Part shown: positions 10,685-21,913 of the stretch, in pieces
Position numbering within the stretch: the first letter of the stretch is position 1
Layout: every line of letters starts with the position of its first letter
NCBI GenBank assembly: GCA_037176725.1
Contig: JAZBRS010000077.1
Location: forward strand, 1,364,001-1,428,000
Reading direction: 5' to 3'
DNA length: 64,000 nucleotides
DNA from: Posidonia oceanica
Taxonomy: Eukaryota > Streptophyta > Magnoliopsida > Alismatales > Posidoniaceae
Notes under the pieces: generated by a model
Database searches by the model: none
Seen by the model: the letters and a program-made list of their open reading frames with translations, nothing else
What the model was told of the DNA's origin: nothing
Position numbers and translations under genes: made by a program

Positions 10685-12439
10685 CTACTGGTAGTACTTC
10701 TTGAGGTAGCATGAATTGACTGGCTCAAACTACTCGACCTGGTCCAAGTCCTCAAGGACTGCTGCGCCGTCAGAGAAGATCTACTTGATTAAGAAGGGGC
10801 CACGCTAGTTGGGCCAGAATTTCCCTCGATCGTCGGGGAGATGGATGGCTCGGAGGACCATATCCCCTGGATTGAAGTTTCTGGGCCTAACCTTCTTCAG
10901 GTATACTCTGGTCTAGCACTTCTGGTAGCACTGAGCATGATGTATGGCCTGCAGCCTATGCTCATCAATCAGGTTCAGCTGGATACGGCAGTCTTTGACC
11001 CATTCTGCTTCTTCCAGCTCAACTTCTCGTAGGATCCGCAATAAGGGGATCTCTACTTCGACAGACAGCACTGCCTCCATGCCGTACACCAGAGAATACG
11101 GGGTGGCTCCTGTTGAGTCTGGATTGATGTTCTGTACGCCCAGAGCGCGTATGAAAGCTTATCATGCCAGTCCTTGTGAGTTTCTGCCATCTTTTTCAAG
11201 ATTTTGACAAAGTACTTGTTGGCAGACTCTACCGCGCCGTTCATCTGCGGCCGATAAGGTGAGGATCGATGATGCTTGATGTGGAAGATCTGCAGGTAGT
11301 CTTCGATCCTCTTGACTATGAAGTTTGTGCCATTATCAGAGATGAGTGCGTGCGGGACCCCATACCAGGCTATGATATTGTTCCTAATAAACTTTTCGGT
11401 CGCCACGGTAGTAACTGTCTTGTAGGAGGCCACTTCCACCTACTTAGTAAAGTAGTCGATCGCCACCAGAATGTAGCGATGACCGTTGGAAGCTGGTGGG
11501 TGCATAGTGCCAATGACATCGATCCCCCAGGTGGAGAAGGGCCAAGGCGTAGACATGCTGTGCAATTCCTATGAGGGAGCGTGCATGAAGTTCCCATGGA
11601 TGTGGCAGCTATGGCACTTGCGCACAAATTGGCAGCAGTCTGCCTCCATGGTTGACCAGAAGTAAGCTTGGAGTATAATCTTCTTGGTCAGCAACACACC
11701 ATTCATGTGAGGGCCGCAGGTCCCTGCATGGACTTGGAGCATCAGTGTGTCGGCCTCCTTTTTGTCTACGCAGCGTAGGAGCATCTGGTTGTAAGATCTT
11801 CTGTACAGATGTCCTGCCCCTATCACATACTTCGACGCCAGATGCGCCAAAGTCTTTCTGTTTGTTGATAAGGTGGTAGGTGGGGGGCTGCCAAATTCCA
11901 TGAAGACTTTAATGTCGTGGTACCATGGGAGTTCCTCTGCTGGATCCGCTTCCTCGATAGTCATGTAGTGTGCGGACTGTTCCACATGAGAGACTGATAC
12001 GTCCACTGCACGGCCTTCGGGTATGGAGAGCCAAGATGCTAAGGTTGCCAGAGCATCTACATAGGCGTTCTTAGCTCTATTCATGTAAGTGAAGCGAATG
12101 TCTTCAAATTCTCCTATTAGCTTCAGCAGGCATTCGTGATAGGGTACTAGCTTAGGGTCATTCGTCTTCTAGTCGCCATTAACTTGGGAGATGACTAGCA
12201 TCGCATCTCCATGTACATGCAACTTGCGCACATCATGCTTGAGTGCGACTTGCAGTCCTAGAAGGTAGGCTTTGTACTCTGTCTCATTGTTGGTGCAAGG
12301 GAATATCATCTTCCTTGCAATGGGGATTAGAACCCCCTGCGGCGTTGATAGGACAGCACCGATGCCTCTGCCCCTTCTATGAATTGTGCCATTGAAGTAC
12401 AAATGCCACTGTAATTCGTCTTTAGGATCCTCCTACTTT
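10685..12439 (-). pseudogene. pol: M1 pol: archaeal-type RNase H and integrase, degenerate
   Basis: C-terminal part of the polyprotein. The second RNase H starts just after the solo LTR breakpoint. Its first catalytic Asp is Asn (codon 12393-12391, YFNG against YFDG in D), while NNETEYKA, GDAMLVISQ and NAYVDALA are kept. Integrase follows, with a zinc-binding H-H-C-C region (VHAGTCGPH ... CHSCHIHG), then D (11520-11518), D (11337-11335) and E (11229-11227) spaced 61 and 36 codons. That is the D,D(35)E geometry. The C-terminal GPF motif and the CYLKKYYQ end precede the stop at 10687-10685. Stops at 11571-11569 and 11442-11440 (W to TAG), a one-base deletion near 11113, and at least four later stops make it dead. 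Element D (60638-62548) is the intact-frame reference. Confidence 0.9.
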
Positions 12440-15400
12440 GAATCTGTTGACACCCCATCTTGGTAGGCTTGGACCCTTGGAGCCCTCCTGGTTATTGCTG
12501 GATCAAACCCCAACCAAAACCCTAACCCTAATCCTCCTCTCTACCCTTCAAAAACAGCCCATTTTGACCTAAACCTTTACCCCCTTTCCCGACCTCAAAA
12601 CCTAACCAAAATCCATAGGAAAACCCACCACTATCCACCCAACAAGCCTACCCAAAAACCTAGGAATTTCCAAACCTGACCCATTCCCAAAAACCCTAGA
12701 AAACTTAGGAGAAACTACCCTTTTTCTACACCTTGAAACCCCTCCAAAACCTCCTTAAAATCAAACCAAAACTTCAGACCCAAGACTCCAAACCCTAGAC
12801 TACCCACTCACCAATTCTTACCCCATTCCAAGACCCTTAAGACCCCCTTTCACCTAAATTATCCTTTTCTCTCTCCGGGATTATCATTTTCTCTCTCCTC
12901 TCTCTCTCCTGATTATCATCTCTCTTTTCATCCCTTTCTTATCCTTTTTCTGGTCTGGCTGTGGACCCCCTCTGTGCTTCCATCCCTCCTCTATCTTATC
13001 CCTATTTTTACTTTATTTTTAACACTTTTGCTGATTTTTTAAAAATCAGTTTCCTCCAACCTATCCTTTTTTCCTTTATCTCCCTCTTTTTTTTTCCATT
13101 TCTTTCCTCCTTCTCTTTTCCTTTGCTCCCTCTTGCAAAAATCCACAAAAACCCATAAAAATCTGTAAAATCTCAAAGCACAAAACAAACAAATCAGAAC
13201 CCTAAGAAAAACAATTAAAAAATGTTAAACAAGCAATTAACAACTTAAACTTAACTTAAGCAAGCTAAAAAGAAAACCAAGCATGCAAACTAAAAAATGC
13301 AAAACAAATCAAAAGAAAACACTGAAAAATCAAGGAAAAAGCTAAAATAAAATCAAAACCCACCAAGGGTAAAAACCCATCAGAAGAATTAAAAAACAAA
13401 CCCAAAAAGAAGAATTAAAAAATCAAATACTAAAACAAGTAATTAAGAAAGGCAAAAGACCTAACCTAATAAACATAAGAAAAACAAGTTAAAAACTTAA
13501 TTAAAAAAAAGAAAAGAAAAACACATCTGAAAGACTTAAAAAACACCCTATCAAACCAGAAAAATCCAACTAAAAACTTCAAGAAAAATCAATAAATAAA
13601 AATCCAAACATAACTTGAAAAAACTTAAGAGGAAAAAAACCCTAAAAAGACTAAAACTTAAGAACTTAAAACCAACCCTAATTAATACGAAATAAATCCT
13701 AAAAAAAATCCTAATCAATATTCTAAGTGTCCAACAAGGGAAATACAATTTTTAAAACAATTTAAAAAGGGTTTAACAAACATTTAATCAAGTGAAAACC
13801 AATTAAAAGCAAAACCAAAACCCTAAAACCCTAATCAAGCCTAAAACACATTAATCAACTCAAAATGACCATTAAAAATCTTAATTAAAATCCTAATCTA
13901 CAGCACAATCCTTCTGGCATTTTTATTTATTTTTAGTTTATTTTTACCTATTTTATTTCTCCATTCTACCCTCTCCTTCTTTCTTACTTTTCTTTTCCAT
14001 TCTTTCTTTTCTTTACTGGGCTCAATCCGGCCCGCTTCCTTTTTTCTTTTATTTCTTCGTTTTTTCCTTCGGCCCACAGTCCGGCCTTCCCCACCCTTCT
14101 TCCTCCTCCAACCTTCTGCTTTTTTTTTTTTTTTTTTTCTTCTCTTCCGCCGGTTTCCTCCCGCGAGCTGCTGCTACAGCCTTCCCTCCTCGTTTAAATT
14201 TGAAGCTCAATCCTTTCAATCTACAGCAGCTCGCCGCCTCTCTTCTGTCTCAGCGCCGATTCCGGGAGGCATTCAATGCCCATCGTCTCGCCGGCATCCA
14301 TCCCCTATCAGCTGCAGTGCGACGCCGTTGATTTCAAATTTCCAGCGCGCGTACCGGCAGCTCCTCCTCATATAAGTCTTCATCCTTCAACTCCGTTCGA
14401 GAGTTGGCAAGGAGCGATCCAGAGAGAGCAGACCTGAGAGTGAACCAGAGACCGGAATTCCAAATTTTTCTTCCATCTATACGACCTTCCTTCTCCCCTG
14501 ATCTTCTTCCAATTCCGGAGTGAAAAGAGAGAGGAAAAGAGAGTGTTTGTGAGTTCTGGGCATCCCGGAGAGAAGCCCTCATTAGAGCCCAATCCCCCCA
14601 CCCAGTCCTCCTCTTTTCTTCTCTGAAAATATCAGCAAAGCGTCCTTCTTTCTTTTCCAATCCCCCAGTACCACTTCAGACCCCCATCTTTCTCCCAATT
14701 GCTCTCCCAACTTCACCCAACAGCCAGCCTTCATCCCCCGATTCCCTATTGCCTTTTCACCACTTAATCACCCCCTGAAACACCGCCTAAAGCCACCTGC
14801 AACTCAGCGCAACCCATCACATAATTCCCCTCACCACAGCCCGCAGCATCTTCCCAAACTCCACCCCGACAATCCCTGATCCATCTCCTTTCCAAAGCCT
14901 CCGGCCTCGAACCCAACCGCTCACCACAGACCAAGAATTCCACTACAAACACCTAGACCACCTTCAGCCTAGAAAACCGACCCAGCTCCAAGACCACTCC
15001 ACATCTTCCAGAAACCCAATTCGACCGCCCAGAAACCTTCCCCAGACCCCCGGCAATCCCCCGGAGCACTCCATCCAGCCTGGGGAGCAGCAAACACCCT
15101 CCCCGGTCTCCGGCAGCATCCTCTGAACCCAAAAGAGCTGAAACATTACCTGAGCTGTAGAACTTCGGTCCGGTCGATCAGGAAGCACCGGAGGAACGCT
15201 CTGAAGTGATTCCGATCTTCGCGAGCAGCCGGCGACGTCCGCAGCGACCGGACGGCCTCCACCGGCGACAGCTGAAGCCACTGACGTCGGGGGAACGACT
15301 CAGGCGCGGAAAGAGGTAACCACTACTTCCCTTAGCTTCATCTTCTTCTTCTCTTGCTTCCCCAGCCTTTAGAATAGGCTTTCCGGTCCTCCTGCTCCGT

Positions 15401-16680
15401 CATCAGCTCGCCGGACAGTCCTCCTTCTCCGGCGCCGGCTGCTCTTCCTCCGGACACTCCGACCAACAGAGCGAGCTCCAGTCGACCCCCGGAGCTCCGG
15501 ACGATCGCCGACGTCGCCCTCCGACAGTCCCGCGCCTCCTCAGCCTCCCCTGTCGGCGGCCTCGGGTACTGCCGGCGTTCTGCTACAGTACTCATCGCCG
15601 TCGACCAGTTACTGTGCATTTATTTTATCCTAGCTAAAGTTTTTAAGTAAATATTGCATATTTGGTTTAAGTTTCTGTCATTTTACATTCCAGTCCTTAT
15701 TTCATTTAATCTGCCGTGTTTTAAATCAAAATCATATTAAATTGCATAATCTGTTTATGGTTTTCAGTATTTGCAAGTTGGTCCATTTACTGTGCTGTGC
15801 TGTTATAATGTTTTGCATTTTAGCCCCTCTGTTTTTGTTTTTTGCATGTAAGTCCTGCACTAAATCATTTCATCTAAATGCATTAACTTTACCATACTGC
15901 ATTGCATCCTGGCCCCCTGCATGTTTTTATTTTTGCATTTAAGTCCCATGCACTGTAGAACTTAGGATTTATTTTTTTTATTTTTGCATACTGCATTGCA
16001 TATTTTATCTTCTAGTTTTGCATATTTGCAGTTAGGTCCATTTTAAATGGACAGTAACTGTGCTGCATGCATTTTAGCTTATTATATTGCATTTTTGACC
16101 CTGATCTTTTTAAAAATTGCACTGTGGTCCTATTATCTATTTTTCAGAGCATGTTTTCCATACTAAATTGCACTTTTAGCCCTTGCATGATTTCAAAATC
16201 ACACATAGGTCCCTGCACCTTTTAAAAAATCATGTGAAAAGACCATTTTGCCCCTATGTTGCATCTTAGCTCCTATGCCTACCAAATTTCATGCAGACCC
16301 TCCACTAATATCCCCAGACTCCCCAGAACCTTGTTTTCTGGAAAATTTGCATTTTAGACCCCATTTTTTTTTAAAAATTGCTTTCTGATCCCTTTCTGCT
16401 TTCAAAACTTCTTCTAAAGCATACCCTCTTTTCAAAGCAGCTTTCTGAGCCTAGTCTTTTACAAAATGAAGCCCTGCTCTCCCCTGTTTTCAAAACCCTC
16501 TCCTGTAGACCCCTGTTTTCTGGAAAATTTGCATTTTTAGCCCTTTTCTTTTTCAAAATGCTTTCTGAATCCCTGGTTTTTCCCAGTTTCTTCTCTTTGC
16601 CTTTTCTTGCTTTTGCATGCATCCTGCATTCATTTAGTCTTGCATTCTAGCATCTTCTTGCACACACCAAGCACTTTTAG

Positions 16681-16895
16681 CTCCCTTTCACTTGGGAGGA
16701 CCTTTTTGCACATCCCTAGGACCTCCTGAACACCTAGATCTGTTCTTCTCCCCTGTTCTGGCCCTTCTGCCTTGGAGCTGCGTTATCTTTCAATCCGGCC
16801 GTTGGATCTTCTCAAGTAAGCTGCCCAGGCGACCGCAGCGAGGCGCTCTTCAGCATGGACCAGACAGATTTCAGATCAGGCTCCCGGATTTCCAG
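16681..16895 (+). other. Conserved 215-nt exon-like segment, LTR 12445-18464
   Basis: Preceded by CACTTTTAG (AG at 16679-16680) and followed by TCCAG|GTATGT (GT at 16896-16897). It contains TTCAGCATGGACCAG near its end. Same length as in the LTRs at 24436 and 46252. Confidence 0.5.
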
Positions 16896-17339
16896 GTATG
16901 TCCTCCTGAACTCCTGCATTGCATTCATTCGCATGCCATTCGCACAGTTTTCCGTGTTTTCGCTTTCTGTCTCTTTGAGCATGTAGAATAGGGTCTCCCC
17001 TTTCTGCTTGTATCTTCCAACCTCCGTTTCGCGTATTCTTGTGTGATTTGCGTTGTGTTTTCCCTGGATTTTCCACTTAATGTGACCTCCTTCCCCCTTT
17101 TCCATGATCCGATCGCATCGCGAGCTTTGGGCAGCATGCGAGACACACCGTGGAACGGTTTGGTGGGAAACAGTCGCAAAGAGGTGGTAATCCCTCCGTT
17201 TGCACACTCTCCCCTCCGTAGGTCTTCACACCTACTCTGAGTGGCCCTAAACGACGTCTGTTCTTACACACACGTTGTTTTGTCTCCCCTTTGGCCTCTT
17301 CTGATCTTTCTCTGCATCCTTGCATTTTGCATGGTTTTC

Positions 17340-17830
17340 CGAGGTTTTTCCTTCGCTGTTTTGGCACCGTTTCGCGTGCCCGCCCCTGTTTTGGCACCAT
17401 TTTGCGTGCTCCTTTGCTCCCTTGTCTTGTTTTGCGTGCTGTCTTGCTTTCTCGCTCGTTTTACGCGCCGTTTTCGCTCTTTTGCATCGTTTTGCGTGCC
17501 TTGCTCATTTCTCGCCTCGTTTTGCGTATTTTGCGCCGTTTTGCGTGCTCCTTTGCTCCCTTGTCTTGTTTTACGTGCTGTCTTGCTTTCTCGCTCGTTT
17601 TACGCGTCATTTTCGCTCTTTTGCATCGTTTTGCTTGCCTTGCTCATTTCTCGCCTCGTTTTGCGTATTTTGCACCGTTTTGCGTGCCTCTTTGCTCTCT
17701 TGTCTCGTTTTGCGTGTTGTCTTGCTTTTTCGCCTGTTTTGCGTGCCGGTTTTGTCCTCTTGCTTCATTTTGCGTGCGTCGCTCTTTTCTCGTCTCGTTT
17801 TGCGTGTTTTGCGCCGTTTTCCCCTGCATG
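17340..17830 (+). repeat. 30-bp minisatellite with 140-bp higher-order repeat
   Basis: CGTTTTGCGTGC units at about 30-bp spacing. The block starting GTGCTCCTTTGCTCCC at 17406 recurs at 17546, a 140-bp higher-order duplication that is absent from the sister LTR at 24436. Confidence 0.8.
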
Positions 17831-18464
17831 TCGATTGCATTGCATGGTTTCCCCGTCGTTTTGTTTTCTCGCCTGCATTTGCATATAGGGCGGTGAAGCT
17901 TACTGCCTGGAGTTCTCACGAGCTAGGTTTCGCCTAATTCGGAACACAGACAGCGCAGCTGAGTGCTTAGAAAGCATGTTTACTTTCTTGCTTTGTTTCT
18001 TCCCACTTAGAGCACACCTTGAGCATTCATTCAGGCATTTATAGGCACATAGGCATTCAATCCTGCATTTCCCTGCGTATGCGAGCGTAAGCCTAGAAAG
18101 ACCGATTCTCGGGCGTGTCGGGGGTGCCTAACACCTTCCCCGCACGTAACAGGAGTCCTTACCCTGTCTTTTGGCCCGCAATGACCATACTGCCCTTATC
18201 CTAGGCTAGAGTCATCTCATTTGCATTTGTTTGCATTTGTTTTCCTTTGCATTGCTTTGCTTTGCATTTCTTGCTTGGTTTTGCGCGTTAATTCACACAT
18301 TACCCCGGTTTTCCTCGTCTTCCGTTAATAGACGTGGTGGCGACTCTGATTTGTCTTATCTTTCCTTTTTCTCCTCGATTTCAAGTGTTTTCGAGTTGAG
18401 CCTCTTCCTCGGATCTCAATCGCCGCTATATATAGCGAGCCTGGTTCTGATCGGGATCGCTACA

Positions 18465-19919
18465 GAATCCTCCATGGCGAATAGGATGTCTTCGTCGGGG
18501 TACTGTGTCTGCAGAGGTTGGTATTCAGGTAAGGGGAAGTCGGCCAGATGATCTGCCATGGCTTGCCCCTCCATTGCTTTCTGCGTGATGAAGGTGATGT
18601 CATATTGTGACAATAACACCTGCCACTTAACACATCTGCCCACCATAGTCGGCTTCTGAAAAAGGAACTTGATGGGGTCATGCCGGCATAAGAGCTAAAC
18701 TGGGTGTGCCATCATGTAGTGCCTTAGCTTCTGCGCGGCCCAGACTAGAGACAAGCAGGTCTTCTCTATGGCACTATACCTGGCTTCGCAATTAGTGAAC
18801 TTCTTGCTCAGGTAGTAGATGGCGCGCTCCTTTCCACCAGTTTCATCAAGTTGGCCCAAGACGGCGCCCATGGAATGCTGCATGGTAGAAAGATAGAGAA
18901 TCAGGGGTTTTCCTGGTACGGGAGAGACTAGGACAGGAGGCTTGATCAGGAGCTGCTTGATCTTGTCATATGCAGCTTGGCATTCCTCGCTCCAGTCGAT
19001 ATGTGCATTCTTCTTCAGGAGCTTGAAGATCAGTTCGCAAATAGGTGTAAGCTATGCGATGAACCGACTAATGAACTATAGACGCCCTAGTAGGCCTCTG
19101 ACTTCTTTCTCAGTCTTAGGAGGTGGCATGTCCACGATGGCTTTGGCCTTACTCGGGTCCACTTCAATTACCATCTGGCTGATGATGTAGCCCAATAGCT
19201 TGCCGGATGATACCCCGAACACGCATTTACCGGGGTTAAAGCGAAGCTTGTACTTCCTCAGGCGATCAAAGAGCTTCTTGAGGCAGATAAGGTGATCCTC
19301 AGGCTCTCTAGACTTAGCAATAATGTCGTCCACGTAGACCTCGACTTCTTAGTGCATGAGGTCTTGGAATAATGCTGTCATCGCCCTCTGATATGTTGCT
19401 CCGGTGTTCTTGAGCCCAAATGGCATGACATGATAGCAGAAGACTCCCCAGAGGGTGATGAATGAGGTCTTCTCCATGTCTTCTTCTGCCATTCTGATCT
19501 GATTGTAGCCGGAGAAGCCGTCCATGAAGGAGAGCATCTTGTGCCCCGCAGTGTTGTCCACCAGGACATCGATGTGTGGTAGGGGAAAGTCGTCCTTGGG
19601 ACTGGCTTTGTTCAGATCCCTATAATCAATGCACATATGGACCCGTCCGTCCTTCTTGGGCACAGGCACAATGTTCGCGAGCCATTCTGGATAGAGGACG
19701 ACCTTGAGAAAACCAACGCTGTGCTGCTTCATGATTTCCTCTTTGATTTTGAGCAGCCATTGTGGTCGCCACTTCCGAAGTTTCTGCTTTACTGGCTTCG
19801 CGTCTGAATCTAAAGGCAAGTTGTGCACCACGATCTCGACATCAAGGCCGACCATGTCTTCATAGCTCCAGGCGAAGGCATCCGCGTATTCCATAAGGAA
19901 TGCAATAAACTTTGCTCTA
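18465..19919 (-). pseudogene. pol: M1 pol: reverse transcriptase and first RNase H, degenerate
   Basis: RT starts after the TAG at 19922-19920. It has VPKKDGRVHMCIDYRDLN, DFPLPHIDVLVD, SFMDGFSGYNQIRM, MPFGLKN and the catalytic YVDD (codons 19336-19325). The connection domain and first RNase H follow. RNase H has LYLSTMQHSMGAVL where families normally have an Asp in LYxDAS, so the first catalytic acidic residue is missing, as in D. Stops at 19351-19349 (CAA to TAA), 19078-19076, about 19051 and 18697-18695 are all Gln codons in homologues. The reading phase is otherwise unbroken. The 3' end is the 5-bp target site of the solo LTR at 12445. Confidence 0.9.
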
Positions 19920-21690
19920 GCCTAGGGCGGTAGTAGGGCGCTAATGCGGACCTCTCTGACATCTTCAGCTGTGCCAACATTGATAACCTCCGTCTCTTCC
20001 TCAACATGAAGGTTGGGCCCTTCTGGGTCATCATCATAAGGCTGGAACTCAGGCGATGGTTCATCATTCTCATCGACGCTTGTATCCCCCTCCTCCTCAT
20101 ATGCAATGAGTTCCAAGAGGACCTCCTTCTCAAATGTGGGGTCTGTAATGTCGAAGGAGTGGACATGTTCTGCCTCTTGATCTTGATGACGCCTCAGGAT
20201 GGTCACGCTCACCCGAGTATTTCTATGGGCTCGGTGGGTGACGTCTGCTTCAGTGGCCCCTGGTCCCGCTGACTGGTCTGGCTGCTCTGTCTGTTCCGAC
20301 TGCTCTGGCACCACTGTCACTATTGGGACTGTCTGGAATGCTGGGACTATTCTGCCTGCTACTACAGCTGTCTGTACTGTCTCATCCTTCGCGTTTTCAG
20401 ATGTGCTCGCGGGGAGTGTTGGAGATGGACAATTGTTCTCTAGGCAACGAATCTGTGTACTATCGCCAAATGCGCTGCTTGTGCAGGGCATGCGCCGCAC
20501 GAACCACCTCGACCCATTTTCATGCTGCGAAGTGATCAACTCATCTGGTCTAGTGGGTGCTGCCTCCGGCTCTTCTTCCAGGACCATGATGGAGGAACAA
20601 TCTTGCGGCAGGGAGGGATCCATGGCCACGGCTTTTCCTTTTTTCAGCGTGTGCTGCTCGGCAGCATCTTCAGCGAACACCACGAGTTGTTCCTGGAAGA
20701 GCAACTCCAAATCTTCAAGCCTGTCAGCCACCTAGGCTTCTACAGTCACACCTTCCTTGTCTTCAGAGGGCGTGTTGACATAATAGGCACAAGCAGCCTC
20801 TTCTGAGTCCTGCTCGGCGATTCCTCCGCCTACGGGGTCTGCTCTGGCTTCCAAACATATCACCGGCTGGGGTATCTGCTCTGTTACTGGCTAGTCGGCT
20901 GGCTGACCTCCAGGCACGGTTGGTTGCGACACTGGCAGGATCAGAGATGCGAACAAGCTGGTCAGGGATGCCACTGACAGTGGCGCCGACAGGGACATAG
21001 CTGTGGCTGGAGGGGAGGCAAAGACACTCTTCTGAAGGTCCAATAGCTCGACGGTTGCTTTGAGGGATGAAGCACTGGCACCCATGTGTGATGATGGTTG
21101 TTTCTCTATAGTAGCGGTGGGGGTCATCCACAACGTTAGATCTGCTGAAGCTGACGGCAGTATGGCTGATGGTGCCGCCTACTTTGCTTGTGGAGCTACT
21201 GATGAGGCGGGCTGAGTCACGTCATCGCCTGAATCGACTGATTGCACCCCCAGAAAAGGTAACTTCAGTGCTGGTGCGGTTGCGACCGCGAGTGGACAAG
21301 TGGCTGGTGCCTGCAGAGGTACTCCTGATTTTGGAGCTGTTGAAATGACTATCATAGGCACTAGTGAAGCTGCAGAAGAAGAAACCGTCATCTCTGACAC
21401 AGACTTTGCTGAATCTGCCACTATATCAGGATAAGGGAGGGCCAGGCAGACTGACTGGGAGATTGCAGGGCTGATCTGGGCTTCTTCCTTGGACTATGCT
21501 GGGATAACCGTGCCAGGCTGCTGTTCATCAGAATAATAATCCTCTATGCAGACCCACTCCTCTGTCGGCAGTGGGGGGCTTCGGCATGGTGCTGGCTGGG
21601 CTGTTGCTGGGCTCGTGTTCGGGTCGAGAATACCTGCACTGATGAAGTTAGTGAGGTCCTAAGGGATCACGAGCTTCCGCTTCCCTGAAT
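19920..21690 (-). pseudogene. pol: M1 pol: Ser/Ala/Pro-rich linker between protease and RT
   Basis: Continuation of the gag-pol frame, aligned with 57631-59345 of element D. It shares EEWVCIEDYYSDE near its start, RPDELIT, ITILRRHQ-like and YDDDPEGPNLHVEEETEV acidic segments near its end. Between them is low-complexity sequence rich in Ser, Ala, Thr and Pro. No known domain is recognised. It is abnormally long for a PR-RT junction (about 590 codons). Several TAG stops interrupt it, including one at the EAQV site near 20734. Confidence 0.75.
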
Positions 21691-21913
21691 GCAGGTGTAG
21701 ACACCCCATTCTGACAGCCTAGAAGTTGGTTGTTTTCTTTCGCAGGCTCATGTGGACTCTGGAATGGCATTCTTTTTCCTAACCCATTTTCTAGCCCAAA
21801 ATCAAGCCTAAAACCCTACCCAAACCCTAGAAGCCTTAACCCAAGCTTTTTACAACTTTTAAAACACTTCTAGGCCCAAGCTCAAGCCCATTTGCAGCTT
21901 TGGCCAACTGAGT

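Larger units (their letters stand above)
12445..18464 (+). mobile_element. A-type solo LTR (6020 bp), TSD GAATC, inside M1 pol
   Basis: It runs from TGTTGACACC to GATCGCTACA. GAATC flanks both ends (12440-12444 and 18465-18469). It splits M1 pol between RNase H and the second RNase H, opposite in strand. Blocks: CCTAAA-rich start, A-rich tract (about 13130-13900), GC-rich block (about 14100-15600) ending near a GAG|GTAACC site at 15316, T-rich TGCATTTT repeats (about 15640-16570), the 215-nt segment (16681-16895), minisatellite (about 17340-17830, with an extra 140-bp higher-order duplication) and GGGTGCCTAACACCTTCCC at 18122-18140. From about 16380 rightward it is nearly identical to the LTR at 24436, but about 14350-15000 differs strongly. 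Confidence 0.95.

Noticed and set aside
12500..12540. Telomere-like AACCCTAACCCTAAT
   Set aside because: Short, imperfect, and found at the same place in each A-type LTR start, so it belongs to the LTR and is not an interstitial telomere.
18427..18436. TATATATA as LTR promoter
   Set aside because: It lies about 30 bp from the LTR end, is only in two near-identical LTRs (also at 30201), and is CTAATAGT-like in the others.
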